A stretch of 64,000 nt of DNA from Paenibacillus sp. FSL A5-0031 (GCF_001956295.1 NZ_MRTD01000005.1:186001-250000), one strand, 5' to 3'; numbered from the stretch's first letter, positions 52,726 to 61,888 are shown. Translations and numbers: made by a program. Notes: generated by a model not told the origin, from the sequence alone.

Positions 52726-53379
52726 ATGACCAACATAGATCAAGGACAGCTTTCTACAAGAGAATATATTCTTCAGCTGCTGAAGACGAAGGGTAATTTA
52801 AGTACAAAGGATCTTACGGAAGAGCTGGGAATTACGGTAATGGCCGTTAGACGTCATATTCAATCGCTGGAGAGAGATAACCTTATCTCATCAAAGACCA
52901 TAAGACAAGCGATGGGCAGACCAACAGCGGTTTATTGTTTAACGGAGCATGCAGACGGATTTTTCCCGCGCAAATATCATACATTAACGCTTGAATTATT
53001 GGATGAGCTTACCGATCAGCTTGGCTCGTCGGCGGTAGATTCGTTATTTGAAGGCCGCAAAAACAAAATGACTAAAAAATACGAATCAAGCATGCAAAGC
53101 AAAGAGCTTGAGGATAGAGTGAAGGCACTCGCAGAAATTCAGAACGAGAATGGATATATGGTGGAATGGGAAAAGATCAACAACGAACAATTTATTTTGA
53201 AAGAAAATAATTGCCCAATTGAGCAAGTAGCGACCAAATATCAACATGCCTGCCAATGTGAATTGAAGCTGTTTGAAACGATGCTGGGCGATGTAGAGGT
53301 TTCGAGATCCGAGTGTCTTGCCAAAGGTGGACAAAGATGTACCTATTCCATAAAAAAGAGACAAAAACAAGAACAGTGA
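52726..53379 (+). CDS. SufR-like winged-helix iron-sulfur regulator
   Basis: 217 residues. An N-terminal winged helix (residues ~10-75, LSTKDLTEELGITVMAVRRHIQSLE) and a C-terminal half with five cysteines at 163, 176, 178, 197 and 205. The spacing C163-x12-C176 equals the first interval of the SufR Cys motif; later intervals differ from the cyanobacterial form. SufR proteins hold an Fe-S cluster and repress suf genes when clusters are plentiful. Target genes are probably its neighbours (A-type carrier, SodA, ferredoxin reductase). SD GGAAGGTG precedes the ATG at 52726. The stop lies inside a long terminator hairpin. Confidence 0.82.
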   Translation: MTNIDQGQLSTREYILQLLKTKGNLSTKDLTEELGITVMAVRRHIQSLERDNLISSKTIRQAMGRPTAVYCLTEHADGFFPRKYHTLTLELLDELTDQLGSSAVDSLFEGRKNKMTKKYESSMQSKELEDRVKALAEIQNENGYMVEWEKINNEQFILKENNCPIEQVATKYQHACQCELKLFETMLGDVEVSRSECLAKGGQRCTYSIKKRQKQEQ

Positions 53380-53412
53380 GATAGCATTTATATCTCACTG
53401 TTCTTGTTTTTT
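53364..53412. terminator. Long bidirectional terminator between the SufR-like gene and FNR
   Basis: Two arms of 20 bases (53364-53383 and 53391-53410) are perfectly complementary, with a 7-base loop and A/T tracts on both outer sides. The stop codon of the SufR-like gene (53377-53379) is within the left arm. Confidence 0.93.
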
Positions 53413-53418
53413 CTGTGG

Positions 53419-54417
53419 TTAAAGCTTCAGATTGCTGCTGTGGCCGGGCGAGAGTTTAGCGGTAGGGTCCAAATAAACCTTAGCGTTATTAATGGCAGTA
53501 GGAGCTTCTCCGAAACCAACGGCAATAAGCTTTATTTTACCAGGATAGCTTGTAATGTCTCCAGCTGCAAAGATCCCTTTAATATTCGTTTCCATTCGGG
53601 TATCAACGACGATAGAGCCGTTCTCCACTTCTAATCCCCATTCCAAAATGGGACCAAGCGAGGAAACAAAACCAAAATTAACGATGAGCGCGTCGCATGC
53701 GAGTTCGCGTGTTTCTCCTGTTTTGCCAAACGTAATCGTTATTTTCTCGATCTGTTCATCCCCATGCAGCTCCGTAATCTCCGCTGGTGTAATGACATTC
53801 ACTTTCGATTTTAGAAGATTTTCGACGCTGTGCTCGTGAGCGCGGAACTTGTCCCGCCTATGAATGAGCGTAACCTCTTCAGCAATCGGTTCAAGCATAA
53901 GTGCCCAGTCGACTGCGGAATCGCCGCCTCCGTTAATGATCACCCTTTTGCCGCTATACTGATTCAAGTCACTTATAAAATACTGCAAGTTTGTGTTTTC
54001 GAAAGGTTTGGCTTCTGGAAGCTCTAATCGACGCGGCTCAAATGCGCCTATGCCGCCGGTAATAATGACGGATTTACTATAGTGTGTTCCTTTATCGGTG
54101 ATAATTTCAAAATGATGCTCGTCCTTCTTAATCACCAACTGAACCTTCTCTTCCAGGCAAACCTGCACAGGGAAATGATTCATTTGTTCTTGTAAATTAT
54201 GAATAAGCTGCTGGGCTGTCACCTTAGGGAATCCAGCAACATCATATATATATTTCTCAGGGTATAGAGCGGCCAACTGCCCGCCAAGCTGAGGCATACT
54301 GTCCAGAATTTTCACGCTTGCATGCCGCATCCCAGCATAAAACGCAGCGAACATCCCTGTTGGACCGCCGCCAATAATCGTTATATCTGTAAATAGATCT
54401 GGTTGTTCATTGCTCAC
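53419..54417 (-). CDS. Ferredoxin/flavodoxin-NADP+ reductase (YumC type)
   Basis: 332 residues, the same size as YumC of Bacillus. A thioredoxin-reductase-like FNR: FAD site [16 protein letters not shown] at the N-terminus, NADP site [13 protein letters not shown] in the middle and the second FAD motif GIFAAGDIT near the C-terminus. It lacks the CxxC of thioredoxin reductase, which fits the FNR function. It passes electrons between NADPH and ferredoxin or flavodoxin. It is divergent from an FMN reductase gene with a 204-bp AT-rich region between. Confidence 0.94.
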   Translation of the reverse strand: MSNEQPDLFTDITIIGGGPTGMFAAFYAGMRHASVKILDSMPQLGGQLAALYPEKYIYDVAGFPKVTAQQLIHNLQEQMNHFPVQVCLEEKVQLVIKKDEHHFEIITDKGTHYSKSVIITGGIGAFEPRRLELPEAKPFENTNLQYFISDLNQYSGKRVIINGGGDSAVDWALMLEPIAEEVTLIHRRDKFRAHEHSVENLLKSKVNVITPAEITELHGDEQIEKITITFGKTGETRELACDALIVNFGFVSSLGPILEWGLEVENGSIVVDTRMETNIKGIFAAGDITSYPGKIKLIAVGFGEAPTAINNAKVYLDPTAKLSPGHSSNLKL

Positions 54418-54621
54418 GAAAGGTTCTCTCCCTTTTTATTTATATATAGTATATTAAAATATATAATAAATGTATCTTATCTGTTAGATCATGTCAACGC
54501 TGTGGATATGGTCATTGACAAAGAACAAATGACCTCAATATAATATACATTATAGTTTAAAAAGTGTCTAATCAGAAATGGAATAAAAAACATTATAAAT
54601 TTTGCGGGAGCGTGAAAAAGG

Positions 54622-55161
54622 ATGAAATTGTTGGGCATTTCAGGTACTATTTTGGGATCAAAAACAGCTGCGGCTGTAGATGCGAGCTTAGACGTTGTCA
54701 GGAATAAATATCCGGATATTGAAGTCGATTTTCTGGATATGCGGCATTACAAAAACGTACAATTTTGCGACGGAAGCAACATATCCGATTACAATGAAGA
54801 TACACAAAAGGTAATTGAGAAGATAACAGCTGCTGATTTCTATATTATCGGCACACCGATTTTTCAATCGTCGATTACCGGCGTATTAAAAAATCTATTT
54901 GATCTCGTTCCCGTTCCCAAAATATCGAACAAAGTAATGGGCTTTATCGCTACTGGAGGAACCAGTCATCATTACCTCGTAGTTGAAAATCAGCTGAAGC
55001 CGATAGCTGGTTATTTTAGAGCTTATGTAGCACCGGGACATGTTTATATTCATGATGAACACTTTAATGAGCAGCAGCAAATTGCAAATGAGGACATCAT
55101 TGCGCGTATCGAGAAATTAGCCGATGAAGTAGTATTTATGCAGACTAGGCTAAAAGGTTAA
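54622..55161 (+). CDS. NADPH-dependent FMN reductase (flavodoxin fold)
   Basis: 179 residues with the SsuE/ArsH-type flavodoxin fold. GISGTILGSKT at the N-terminus binds the FMN phosphate, IIGTPIFQSSITGVLKNLFD is the family signature, and ATGGTSHH completes the flavin site. It reduces FMN with NAD(P)H, supplying reduced flavin for oxygenases or iron release. SD GGGAGCG is 10 bases ahead of the ATG at 54622. The exact partner is unknown. Confidence 0.88.
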   Translation: MKLLGISGTILGSKTAAAVDASLDVVRNKYPDIEVDFLDMRHYKNVQFCDGSNISDYNEDTQKVIEKITAADFYIIGTPIFQSSITGVLKNLFDLVPVPKISNKVMGFIATGGTSHHYLVVENQLKPIAGYFRAYVAPGHVYIHDEHFNEQQQIANEDIIARIEKLADEVVFMQTRLKG

Positions 55162-55330
55162 GCAAAGTACAGCTCGTTGTTATAAAAGTATAAATTACAA
55201 ATGATCTATGCATTGATCTTTGGATAAACTTCCGATATATGGTAACATGGAAAGGAGAGCTGATTCTGATCTTTGCTTGATTGGAGCGGTTCTCTTTTTT
55301 TTTTCATAACAGATCGGGAGGTTATCAGGT

Positions 55331-55615
55331 GTGAAAAAAATATGTTTAATTGCGGGATCAACATTCCTTCTATCTGGAACTCTACTATTTGGTATTGTCT
55401 TTCTTGCCATTGCTAATTTTGCTGGAAAAATGACGGGATGGAGTGATCCGCCCGGTAAATTCGCAATAGCTATGGATGAGACGATGATGACAGCGCCTCA
55501 TGTTATCAGCATTTTGTTCATGATTATCGGAATAATATTTTATGCTGTTGCTATTTATATGGAACTACCTGTTAAGAAGGCTGAGGATAGCAGCAATGAA
55601 ATAAGTGTGCAGTGA
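55331..55615 (+). CDS. Small membrane protein (94 residues)
   Basis: Two membrane helices (~5-28 and ~57-77) separated by an acidic stretch (SDPPGKFAIAMDETM), and a charged tail. I do not recognise the family. GTG start at 55331 with GGGAGG 10 bases upstream. It is a single gene followed by a strong terminator. Codon use is native; there is no sign of transfer. Confidence 0.72.
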   Translation: MKKICLIAGSTFLLSGTLLFGIVFLAIANFAGKMTGWSDPPGKFAIAMDETMMTAPHVISILFMIIGIIFYAVAIYMELPVKKAEDSSNEISVQ

Positions 55616-55653
55616 ATGCTTTTGTTTTCTTAGTAAAAGTCTATATGAATATT

Positions 55654-55690
55654 AAACCGTCGAGCTCAGCGCTCGAACGGTTTTTTTTAT
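55654..55690 (+). terminator. Terminator of the small membrane protein gene
   Basis: AAACCGT-CGAGC pairs with GCTCG-A-ACGGTTT, followed by eight Ts. Confidence 0.9.
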
Positions 55691-55978
55691 GCCTAAAAAC
55701 TACGCTTCATCTGGCCGTATGCCAAATAACAGTTGGATAGTGCCATTTTATAATCGTTAAAGAGGAGAAAAGCATATTTTTTATTTGTAAAATTTAACCG
55801 TAAAGAACTTATTATTGCAAAATGCTAACTGTGGGAATGACGCGTTTGTAAAGAATGTTTTTCATCTACTTAACGAAGTAAAACTAAGCTTTTACGTTGG
55901 GAGGTGGGGCCTCAGGTAACGGCAATTAGGATGGGTTAAAAATGGAGAAAAGCACAATTTATTATGGGAGGCTCATTT
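55691..55978 (+). other. Upstream region of the GH16 operon, unexplained structure
   Basis: The 288 bp between the terminator and the first GH16 gene hold no ORF with a good ribosome site. A hairpin is visible at about 55876-55900 (AAC-GTAAAA with TTTTAC-GTT), followed by a G-rich block GGGAGGTGGGGCCTC. A segment resembling the gene's own leader (GGAGAAAAGCA) occurs twice, near 55763 and 55945. I could not match any known riboswitch class. Confidence 0.4.
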
Positions 55979-57154
55979 GTGAAACAAAATCTCAAATCCA
56001 CGCTGCTAACATTCATAATCGCTGTTATGCTCTGCGCAATGCCGGTTGCTGCTATGGCAGAGGAAGCTGAAGCACCAGAAGCTTTAGGTAAAACATTTAT
56101 AGATTTGCTGGACCAGAAGGATTCGGATCGCTGGTATGCTTCTAACGGATGGTCCAATGGCGGAACCTTTCTGAGCGGCTGGAGAGATGATCATGTCATC
56201 TTTGAAGACGGGAAATTGAAATTGTTGATAGACGACAAGCCGTGTGCACAGGATAAAGCGCAATGCTCCGATAAACCGTATGCTTCAGGGGAATATTCTA
56301 CAACGCAGCGTTACGGATACGGTAAGTTTGAGGTTCGAATGAAAGCGGTTAAAGGCGATGGAGTCGTAACCGGTTTTTTCACCTATGGCGCTGATTCAGA
56401 CGGTAAGGCTGACGAGATCGATATTGAGATTTTAGGCAAAAACACGACGCAGTTCGAAACGAATTATTTTACAAAAGGTGTTGGCATGCATTCGACGATC
56501 ATTCCTCTAGGGTTTGATGCAGCGGATGATTTCCATGATTACGCCTTTGAATGGGCGCCGGATTCAATCAAGTGGTATGTAGACGGCAAGCTCGTTCATA
56601 CGGAAACCGGCTCGCGAGGAGAGCTCCCTTCAGCACCTGGCTATATAATTGCGAACATGTGGCCGGCTACCAAAACCAATGGTTGGGCGAACGAGTATGT
56701 GTATCCAGGTAAAACCCAGATCGCTGAGGTGGATCGAATCGCTTATACACTGTCAAAGCAGCAGCCTGAAACTAATGTAGATCCTTCAACACCTGTAAAA
56801 CAAGGGAGATCTGTAGATTTGCTAGTTGAAGATGCACGAGAACTAAAAGTATTCAAAATCGGACAAACAGAAATGGCACCGCTTCGTTTTGTTATGGAAA
56901 GCTTACATGCAACGGTGAAATGGAATGCAGCTAAACAAGAAATCATCGTCAATGACAAATTGTCCAAATCCGAAATGATCTTTAAGGTGAATTCGAACGT
57001 TGCTTTTATTAATGGGTTAAAAACGATGATGAAAAATCCAGTCATCCTGAATAATGGCCATGCTTACGTACCGCTGCTTGTTTTAACGGATGGGATTGGT
57101 GCTGACGTTATTCGGAAGGATGGAAAAGTAAGCATTAGCAGAGGAAACGAGTAA
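55979..57154 (+). CDS. Secreted GH16 beta-glucanase with copper amine oxidase-type N-domain at its C-terminus
   Basis: 391 residues from a GTG at 55979 (SD GGGAGG). Signal peptide ~1-27 ending AAMAEEA. The GH16 jelly-roll domain (~35-255) contains the catalytic E-x-D-x-E at Glu146, Asp148 and Glu150 (DEIDIEILG); members cleave beta-1,3-1,4 or beta-1,3 glucans. Residues ~270-391 are a copper amine oxidase N1-type domain (APLRFVMESLHATVKWNAAKQEI), a wall-associated module frequent in Paenibacillus. The 58-bp gap to the second GH16 suggests one operon. Confidence 0.9.
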   Translation: MKQNLKSTLLTFIIAVMLCAMPVAAMAEEAEAPEALGKTFIDLLDQKDSDRWYASNGWSNGGTFLSGWRDDHVIFEDGKLKLLIDDKPCAQDKAQCSDKPYASGEYSTTQRYGYGKFEVRMKAVKGDGVVTGFFTYGADSDGKADEIDIEILGKNTTQFETNYFTKGVGMHSTIIPLGFDAADDFHDYAFEWAPDSIKWYVDGKLVHTETGSRGELPSAPGYIIANMWPATKTNGWANEYVYPGKTQIAEVDRIAYTLSKQQPETNVDPSTPVKQGRSVDLLVEDARELKVFKIGQTEMAPLRFVMESLHATVKWNAAKQEIIVNDKLSKSEMIFKVNSNVAFINGLKTMMKNPVILNNGHAYVPLLVLTDGIGADVIRKDGKVSISRGNE

Positions 57155-57211
57155 ATTGAAAGCCTGTTTACCACTTTTTTTCGCAATACCAATCTGAGAA
57201 AGAGGTGTGTA

Positions 57212-58429
57212 ATGATGAACATGGCAAGCAATAGCAAAAAAAGAATGATGGTATGGCTCTTATCCTGTATGCTGCTTCTCTCATTAATGATGCCGACTGT
57301 TACTTCTGCTGCTGATGTTGCGTTTGATGAACCGTTGAATGGGATTAACAATAATTTGTTCTATACGTCGGATGGCTGGGGCAATGGAGTGGACTTTGGC
57401 GTTGGCTGGCGGGCAGTAAACCAAGAGTTTAGTAATGGAATTATGGCGCTTCGTTTGGACAATACGGGTTGCCCTACCAATTGCGCAGGCAAAAATTATG
57501 CTTCCGGCGAATATGCAACGAATGTGAAGTATGGATACGGTCGTGTTGAAGCGCGCATTAAAGCGGCTAAGGGTACAGGGCTAGTGACAGCACTCTTTAC
57601 CTATTCGGGTCAAGCGACAAACACGTCAAACGATGAAATTGATATTGAAATATTAGGCAAGGATACGACCAAGCTGGAAGCGAACTACTTCACAAACGGT
57701 GTAGGCCAGCATAGCACGATTATCGATCTTGGATTCGATTCTTCCTTGGCCTTCCATAATTATGCCTTCGAATGGTCTCCTACGTATATTAAGTGGTACG
57801 TTGATGGTAATTTGGTGCATACGGAGAACGGCTCGCGAGGCGCGCTTCCTACAAGTCCAGGTCATATTATGGCCAATTTATGGTCAGGTGCAGGACCTGC
57901 TGAAGTCTGGACTGGACCGTTTGTCTATCCAGGCACGCCAATTCGGGCGTATTACGATTGGATTAAATTTACGCCAGCAAGCGAGCTTCCTCCGGGAGAG
58001 GCTGAAGGAACGGGACTTACTGCCAATTACTTCAACAACATGGATTTCACCTCGTTAAAAGCGACTAGAACCGATGCAACTGTGAACTTCGATTGGGGTT
58101 TAGGGGCTCCTATGACTAGTATGGATGCAGATACCTTCTCCGTAAGATGGACGGGCAAAGTGAAGCCTCAATATACAGGAACCTATACTTTTTATACGAG
58201 TAGCGATGATGGGGTTCGACTATGGGTGAACAATCAGCTCATCATTAATAAGTGGGTGGATCAAGCAACGACCGAATGGTCTGGAACGATTCAATTAACA
58301 GCGGGGCAGAAGTATGATATTAAGCTTGAATATTACGACAATACGGAAGACGCCATCGCTAAGTTGTCTTGGTCGAGTCCGCTTCAAGCGAAACAAATCA
58401 TCCCGCAAAATAGATTGTATTTGAATTAA
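57212..58429 (+). CDS. Secreted GH16 beta-glucanase with PA14 domain
   Basis: 405 residues. Signal peptide ~10-33 (ending VTSAAD). GH16 domain ~35-260 with catalytic Glu142, Asp144 and Glu146 (DEIDIEILG) and the family's Trp-rich substrate cleft (KWYVDGNLVHTE). Residues ~268-400 form a PA14 domain (SVRWTGKVKPQYTGTYTFYTSSDDGVRLWVN), a likely glycan-binding module. It is a paralogue of the upstream GH16; the two catalytic halves share the same order and length but carry different accessory domains. A hairpin at 58439-58471 separates it from the ABC transporter genes. Confidence 0.92.
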   Translation: MMNMASNSKKRMMVWLLSCMLLLSLMMPTVTSAADVAFDEPLNGINNNLFYTSDGWGNGVDFGVGWRAVNQEFSNGIMALRLDNTGCPTNCAGKNYASGEYATNVKYGYGRVEARIKAAKGTGLVTALFTYSGQATNTSNDEIDIEILGKDTTKLEANYFTNGVGQHSTIIDLGFDSSLAFHNYAFEWSPTYIKWYVDGNLVHTENGSRGALPTSPGHIMANLWSGAGPAEVWTGPFVYPGTPIRAYYDWIKFTPASELPPGEAEGTGLTANYFNNMDFTSLKATRTDATVNFDWGLGAPMTSMDADTFSVRWTGKVKPQYTGTYTFYTSSDDGVRLWVNNQLIINKWVDQATTEWSGTIQLTAGQKYDIKLEYYDNTEDAIAKLSWSSPLQAKQIIPQNRLYLN

Positions 58430-58438
58430 TGGCAGTAT

Positions 58439-58475
58439 GATCCTCCGTGACGAAATCTGTTGCGGAGGATCTATT
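58439..58475 (+). terminator. Hairpin between GH16 and the ABC transporter genes
   Basis: GATCCTCCG (58439-58447) pairs with CGGAGGATC (58463-58471) with a long loop; the tail is only weakly T-rich. It may partly end transcription and set a lower level for the transporter. Confidence 0.55.
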
Positions 58476-58511
58476 TTCAAAAGGGAGTAATGACAAAAGG
58501 AGAGATTTATT

Positions 58512-59843
58512 ATGAACATGAAAAGGCCGGTATTTGTAACACTGCTCATCATGATATTATTGATCGTTGCTGCTTGCGGTTCAAATAATGGGAGTGCTGA
58601 GGCGGAAAAGCCAGCAGCTTCTGACACGCCATCCGCTGTGGCTAATGGACTTAAGGGAGAGTTTGAAATCCAATATTTTGTCGGGGGTTATGGGGATGCT
58701 TGGTGGATTGATGTTATTGATCAATTCCAGAAGCTAAATCCTGATCTGAAAATCAAGCAATCGGCTGGCCCAAAAATTAACGATCAAATGAAACCGAGAT
58801 GGATTCAAGGCAATCCCCCAGATCTTATTTACATAGATGGAGCTGGATCAAATCCGAGGCAGATGGTAGAAGACGACCAGCTTCTGGATCTATCGGATTG
58901 GATTCATGAAGTGAGCAACGTAGACGGAGAGAAAATTACTGATGTTATGATTGCAAGTCCTGAGCAATACGGCGGCAAAACCTACAATATTCCGCTTGTA
59001 TTCGGCTCATATGGCACATTCTACGATGAAGCGTTGTTTGAGAAAAATGGATGGGCTGTTCCGACGGACTTTGATCGTTTCATGGAGGTAAGCGAGAAAA
59101 TAAAAGCTGCTGGTATTAGTCCCTATATTCATACAGGCGTATATCCGGATTACATTCTTGGCGGCTTCGTATATCCAGCGATTATATCGGCGAACGGTGA
59201 TAATGGGCAAATTCTGAAAGACATGGGTGACATGAAAGAAGGCATTTTCAAAAGCGAGCCAGTTCTTAAAGCGCTTCGTCAATTAAGCGAGATTTCCGCT
59301 AAAGGTCTAATTGATAAAGGTGCTCCTGCGCTTAACCATACAGATTCGCAGATGCAATTTCTACAGCACAAGGCTGCTATGATTCCGAATGGGCTATGGC
59401 TGGAAAGCGAAATGAAAAATGATGCGCCATCTGATTTTAAGTATGGGTTCGTTCCTTCAATAACCCAAGCAAAGGGCGGGAAATTCATAGCGTTGCCGTA
59501 CACAAGTACGATGGCGATTGCCAAAAAAGCGAAAAATCCTGAAGCTGCCAAAGCGTTCATCGAATTTATTTTCACCAAAAAAGCGTCGTTGAACTGGGCG
59601 GAGAAAACCGGTGCTCTCATGAACGTGAAAGTAGATTTGGAATCTTCCAATGCTGGAGATACGGCCAAAAATGCTATGAAATATTACAATAGCGACAATA
59701 CGATTGTCGCACCTGTAGTTGTGTTTAATGCTGATGTATTCAAGGTGATGAGTGATGCAACGATAGCTTTAACGATCAACAAAATCACACCGGAAGAGTG
59801 GACGGAGCGGGTTGAGGCAGCAGCAGCCAAGGCTAGAAAGTAA
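58512..59843 (+). CDS. Sugar ABC transporter, substrate-binding lipoprotein
   Basis: 443 residues with a lipoprotein signal (lipobox VAAC, Cys ~22). Residues ~45-440 form a type 1 extracellular solute-binding domain of the carbohydrate family (CUT1): EIQYFVGGYGDAWWIDVIDQFQKLNPDLK, WIQGNPPDLIYIDGAG, ALPYTSTMAIAKKAKNPEAAKAFIEF. It captures an oligosaccharide outside the membrane. With two GH16 enzymes just upstream, beta-gluco-oligosaccharides are the probable ligand; this is inference from context. SD AAAGGAGAG. Confidence 0.91.
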   Translation: MNMKRPVFVTLLIMILLIVAACGSNNGSAEAEKPAASDTPSAVANGLKGEFEIQYFVGGYGDAWWIDVIDQFQKLNPDLKIKQSAGPKINDQMKPRWIQGNPPDLIYIDGAGSNPRQMVEDDQLLDLSDWIHEVSNVDGEKITDVMIASPEQYGGKTYNIPLVFGSYGTFYDEALFEKNGWAVPTDFDRFMEVSEKIKAAGISPYIHTGVYPDYILGGFVYPAIISANGDNGQILKDMGDMKEGIFKSEPVLKALRQLSEISAKGLIDKGAPALNHTDSQMQFLQHKAAMIPNGLWLESEMKNDAPSDFKYGFVPSITQAKGGKFIALPYTSTMAIAKKAKNPEAAKAFIEFIFTKKASLNWAEKTGALMNVKVDLESSNAGDTAKNAMKYYNSDNTIVAPVVVFNADVFKVMSDATIALTINKITPEEWTERVEAAAAKARK

Positions 59844-59885
59844 GCGATGAGCAATCTAGTTATTTCAGGTAAAGGATGAGCGTCA

Positions 59886-60779
59886 ATGTCGCGTCAAGCA
59901 CAAAGAAAGCTATTCATTATTACATTCCTTGTTCCAACGTTCCTCTTCTTCTGCCTTTTTGCACTCTTTCCCATTTCCAAAGGCATATACATCTCTTTGT
60001 TTGACTGGTCTGGCAGTTCTGAGCATATGACTTATATTGGTTTGGACAACTTTAAGGCTCTGATCCAGGATCCCATCGTATGGAGAGCGATTGGCAATGA
60101 TTATTTTCTAGTCATTGGAAAAGTAATTGGAATCATTCTGTTAGCTACTTTCTTCGCTGTTGCAGTTACTAGACTCAGAGTACGAGGGCAGCAGTTTTTT
60201 AGATTAGTCTTTTTTCTTCCGAATTTGATCTCAATTGTGGTTATAGGTGTGTTATGGCGATTTGTTTATAATCCGAGCATCGGCTTTCTGAATTCGTTTC
60301 TTGGGATATTCACGAATGTCCATAACAATAGGCCTTGGCTAGGGGAAGAAGGAACGGCGTTATGGTCGATCTTATGGCCCTCGATTTGGGCTGGGGTAGG
60401 ATTTTATTTTCTGCTGCTCGTTGCCAGTATTCTTAGCATACCTGCTTCTTTGTACGAGGCGGCTGAAATGGATGGAGCCTCGCCTAATCGACAGTTTTGG
60501 AGGATTACGCTTCCCTTGATCTGGGAGCAGGTTAAGGTCAGCATTCTTCATATTGTGATGACGACTTTAAACGGCTCCTTCGTAATGGTTTTATTGATGA
60601 CGGAAGGGGGGCCAGATAATTCAACGCAAGTGCTTGGTTCCTATTTGTACCAAATGGGATTCCGTCAATTTCATATGGGTTACGCTGCAGCACTTGGTGT
60701 ATTGATCTTGATCTTATCTCTAGCAACAACGCTAGTCTTACAGCGAGTGCTTCGACGCGATAGCATTGAATTTTCATAG
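59886..60779 (+). CDS. Sugar ABC transporter permease (MalF-like)
   Basis: 297 residues with six predicted membrane helices and the permease EAA loop in LYEAAEMDGASPNRQFWRI. It forms half of the membrane channel for the substrate-binding lipoprotein upstream. It is 42 bp behind that gene (SD AAAGGATGAG) and 13 bp ahead of the second permease. No ATPase gene is present; CUT1 systems of Gram-positives often share a common ATPase such as MsmX. Confidence 0.92.
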   Translation: MSRQAQRKLFIITFLVPTFLFFCLFALFPISKGIYISLFDWSGSSEHMTYIGLDNFKALIQDPIVWRAIGNDYFLVIGKVIGIILLATFFAVAVTRLRVRGQQFFRLVFFLPNLISIVVIGVLWRFVYNPSIGFLNSFLGIFTNVHNNRPWLGEEGTALWSILWPSIWAGVGFYFLLLVASILSIPASLYEAAEMDGASPNRQFWRITLPLIWEQVKVSILHIVMTTLNGSFVMVLLMTEGGPDNSTQVLGSYLYQMGFRQFHMGYAAALGVLILILSLATTLVLQRVLRRDSIEFS

Positions 60780-60792
60780 AGGAGATGCATGT

Positions 60793-61638
60793 ATGAGCTT
60801 CAGTCAGCCTTCACGAATATTTAGGACAGCAGCCATCCTCGTTCTTCTTCTGTGGACCTCGGCTGTGCTTTATCCGCTGCTTTGGACATTACTAAGTGCT
60901 TTAAAAAATAATCCGCAATTTTTAACGAACAAACCTTGGTCAATGCCTGAATTTCCGCTTTACTGGAGCAATTTTTCTTATGTGTGGAAAACCTATCATT
61001 TTGGCGACTATTTTTTGAATTCCGTATACATTACTTTAATGAGCTCATGCTTATCCATTTTGTTATCGGCTACAACTGCATATGTTATAGCACGTTTCAA
61101 GTTCAGCGGCAGCCAGTTGATGTATATGGTCTATTTGTCCTCAATGATGATCCCTCTTATTTTGGGGCTGGTACCGTTGTTCTTTCTACTAAACGATTTG
61201 TACTTAATAAATAAACTAAACGGATTAGTACTTGTATATACAGCGTGGTCATTGCCGTTTGGCGTTTTTGTTTTGGTCAGTTTTTTCAAATCGCTGCCGA
61301 AGGAATTGGAGGAAGCCTCCTATATTGATGGGGCGGGGTATTTTAGAACCTTTTTTCAAATTATGCTGCCAATGGCTCGTTCCGGTATGATTCCCATTTT
61401 GATTATGAACGCTTTGAACAATTGGAATGAGTACATCATGGGGACGATCTTCGTGAATGAGCCTTCCAAGTACACACTGCCTGTTGGAATTGCGATCATG
61501 CAGGGGGAGATGCAGTACAGAACCGAATGGGGGCCATTGTTCGCAGGACTGCTAATTTCAATGGTGCCTGTTGTACTCGTCTATGCTTTTTTTCAAAGAT
61601 ACATTGTAGCTGGTATAACTGCCGGTGCGGTAAAATAA
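60793..61638 (+). CDS. Sugar ABC transporter permease (MalG-like)
   Basis: 281 residues from the ATG at 60793, which has a good SD (GAGGAGATG). Six membrane helices and the EAA loop EELEEASYIDGAGYFRTFFQI. It pairs with the upstream permease. The frame could be extended nine codons to the left, but that would overlap the previous gene. Last gene of the GH16-transporter cluster; terminator near 61650-61703. Confidence 0.92.
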   Translation: MSFSQPSRIFRTAAILVLLLWTSAVLYPLLWTLLSALKNNPQFLTNKPWSMPEFPLYWSNFSYVWKTYHFGDYFLNSVYITLMSSCLSILLSATTAYVIARFKFSGSQLMYMVYLSSMMIPLILGLVPLFFLLNDLYLINKLNGLVLVYTAWSLPFGVFVLVSFFKSLPKELEEASYIDGAGYFRTFFQIMLPMARSGMIPILIMNALNNWNEYIMGTIFVNEPSKYTLPVGIAIMQGEMQYRTEWGPLFAGLLISMVPVVLVYAFFQRYIVAGITAGAVK

Positions 61639-61649
61639 TGAATATTTGC

Positions 61650-61703
61650 GACAAACAATCGGCTTTGGGCGAAACATTTTGCCTAGAGGCGGTTGTTTTT
61701 TTA
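61650..61703 (+). terminator. Terminator after the sugar transporter genes
   Basis: An imperfect long stem (ACAA..CAATCG with CGGTTG..) around GGGC/GCC ends in seven Ts. Confidence 0.6.
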
Positions 61704-61783
61704 TATAAAGATGACATGTTTTTTAGGATTGAATCGTGTTCGTTATCTCATGTTTGGATAAAAAATTCGCATAAGAATGGACA

Positions 61784-61841
61784 TTGTATCCCAAAACCGT
61801 AATGATATAATTGCTCATGAACGAAATGAGAATGATAATCA
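61784..61841 (+). promoter_or_regulatory. Promoter and Fur box of the siderophore-binding gene
   Basis: TTGTAT (61784-61789), a 16-bp spacer and a perfect TATAAT (61806-61811). A Fur box TGAGAATGATAATCA at 61827-61841 matches TGATAATNATTATCA at 13 of 15 positions and covers the start of transcription; iron should repress this gene. Confidence 0.68.
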
Positions 61842-61888
61842 ATGAAAACATTTCGTTACGACAATACATATACAGGAGTGGGTAAAAT

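Noticed and set aside
55860-55940. c-di-GMP-I riboswitch before the GH16 genes
   Set aside because: GACGC and G-rich pieces are superficially similar, but the conserved core and tetraloop-receptor elements are absent.
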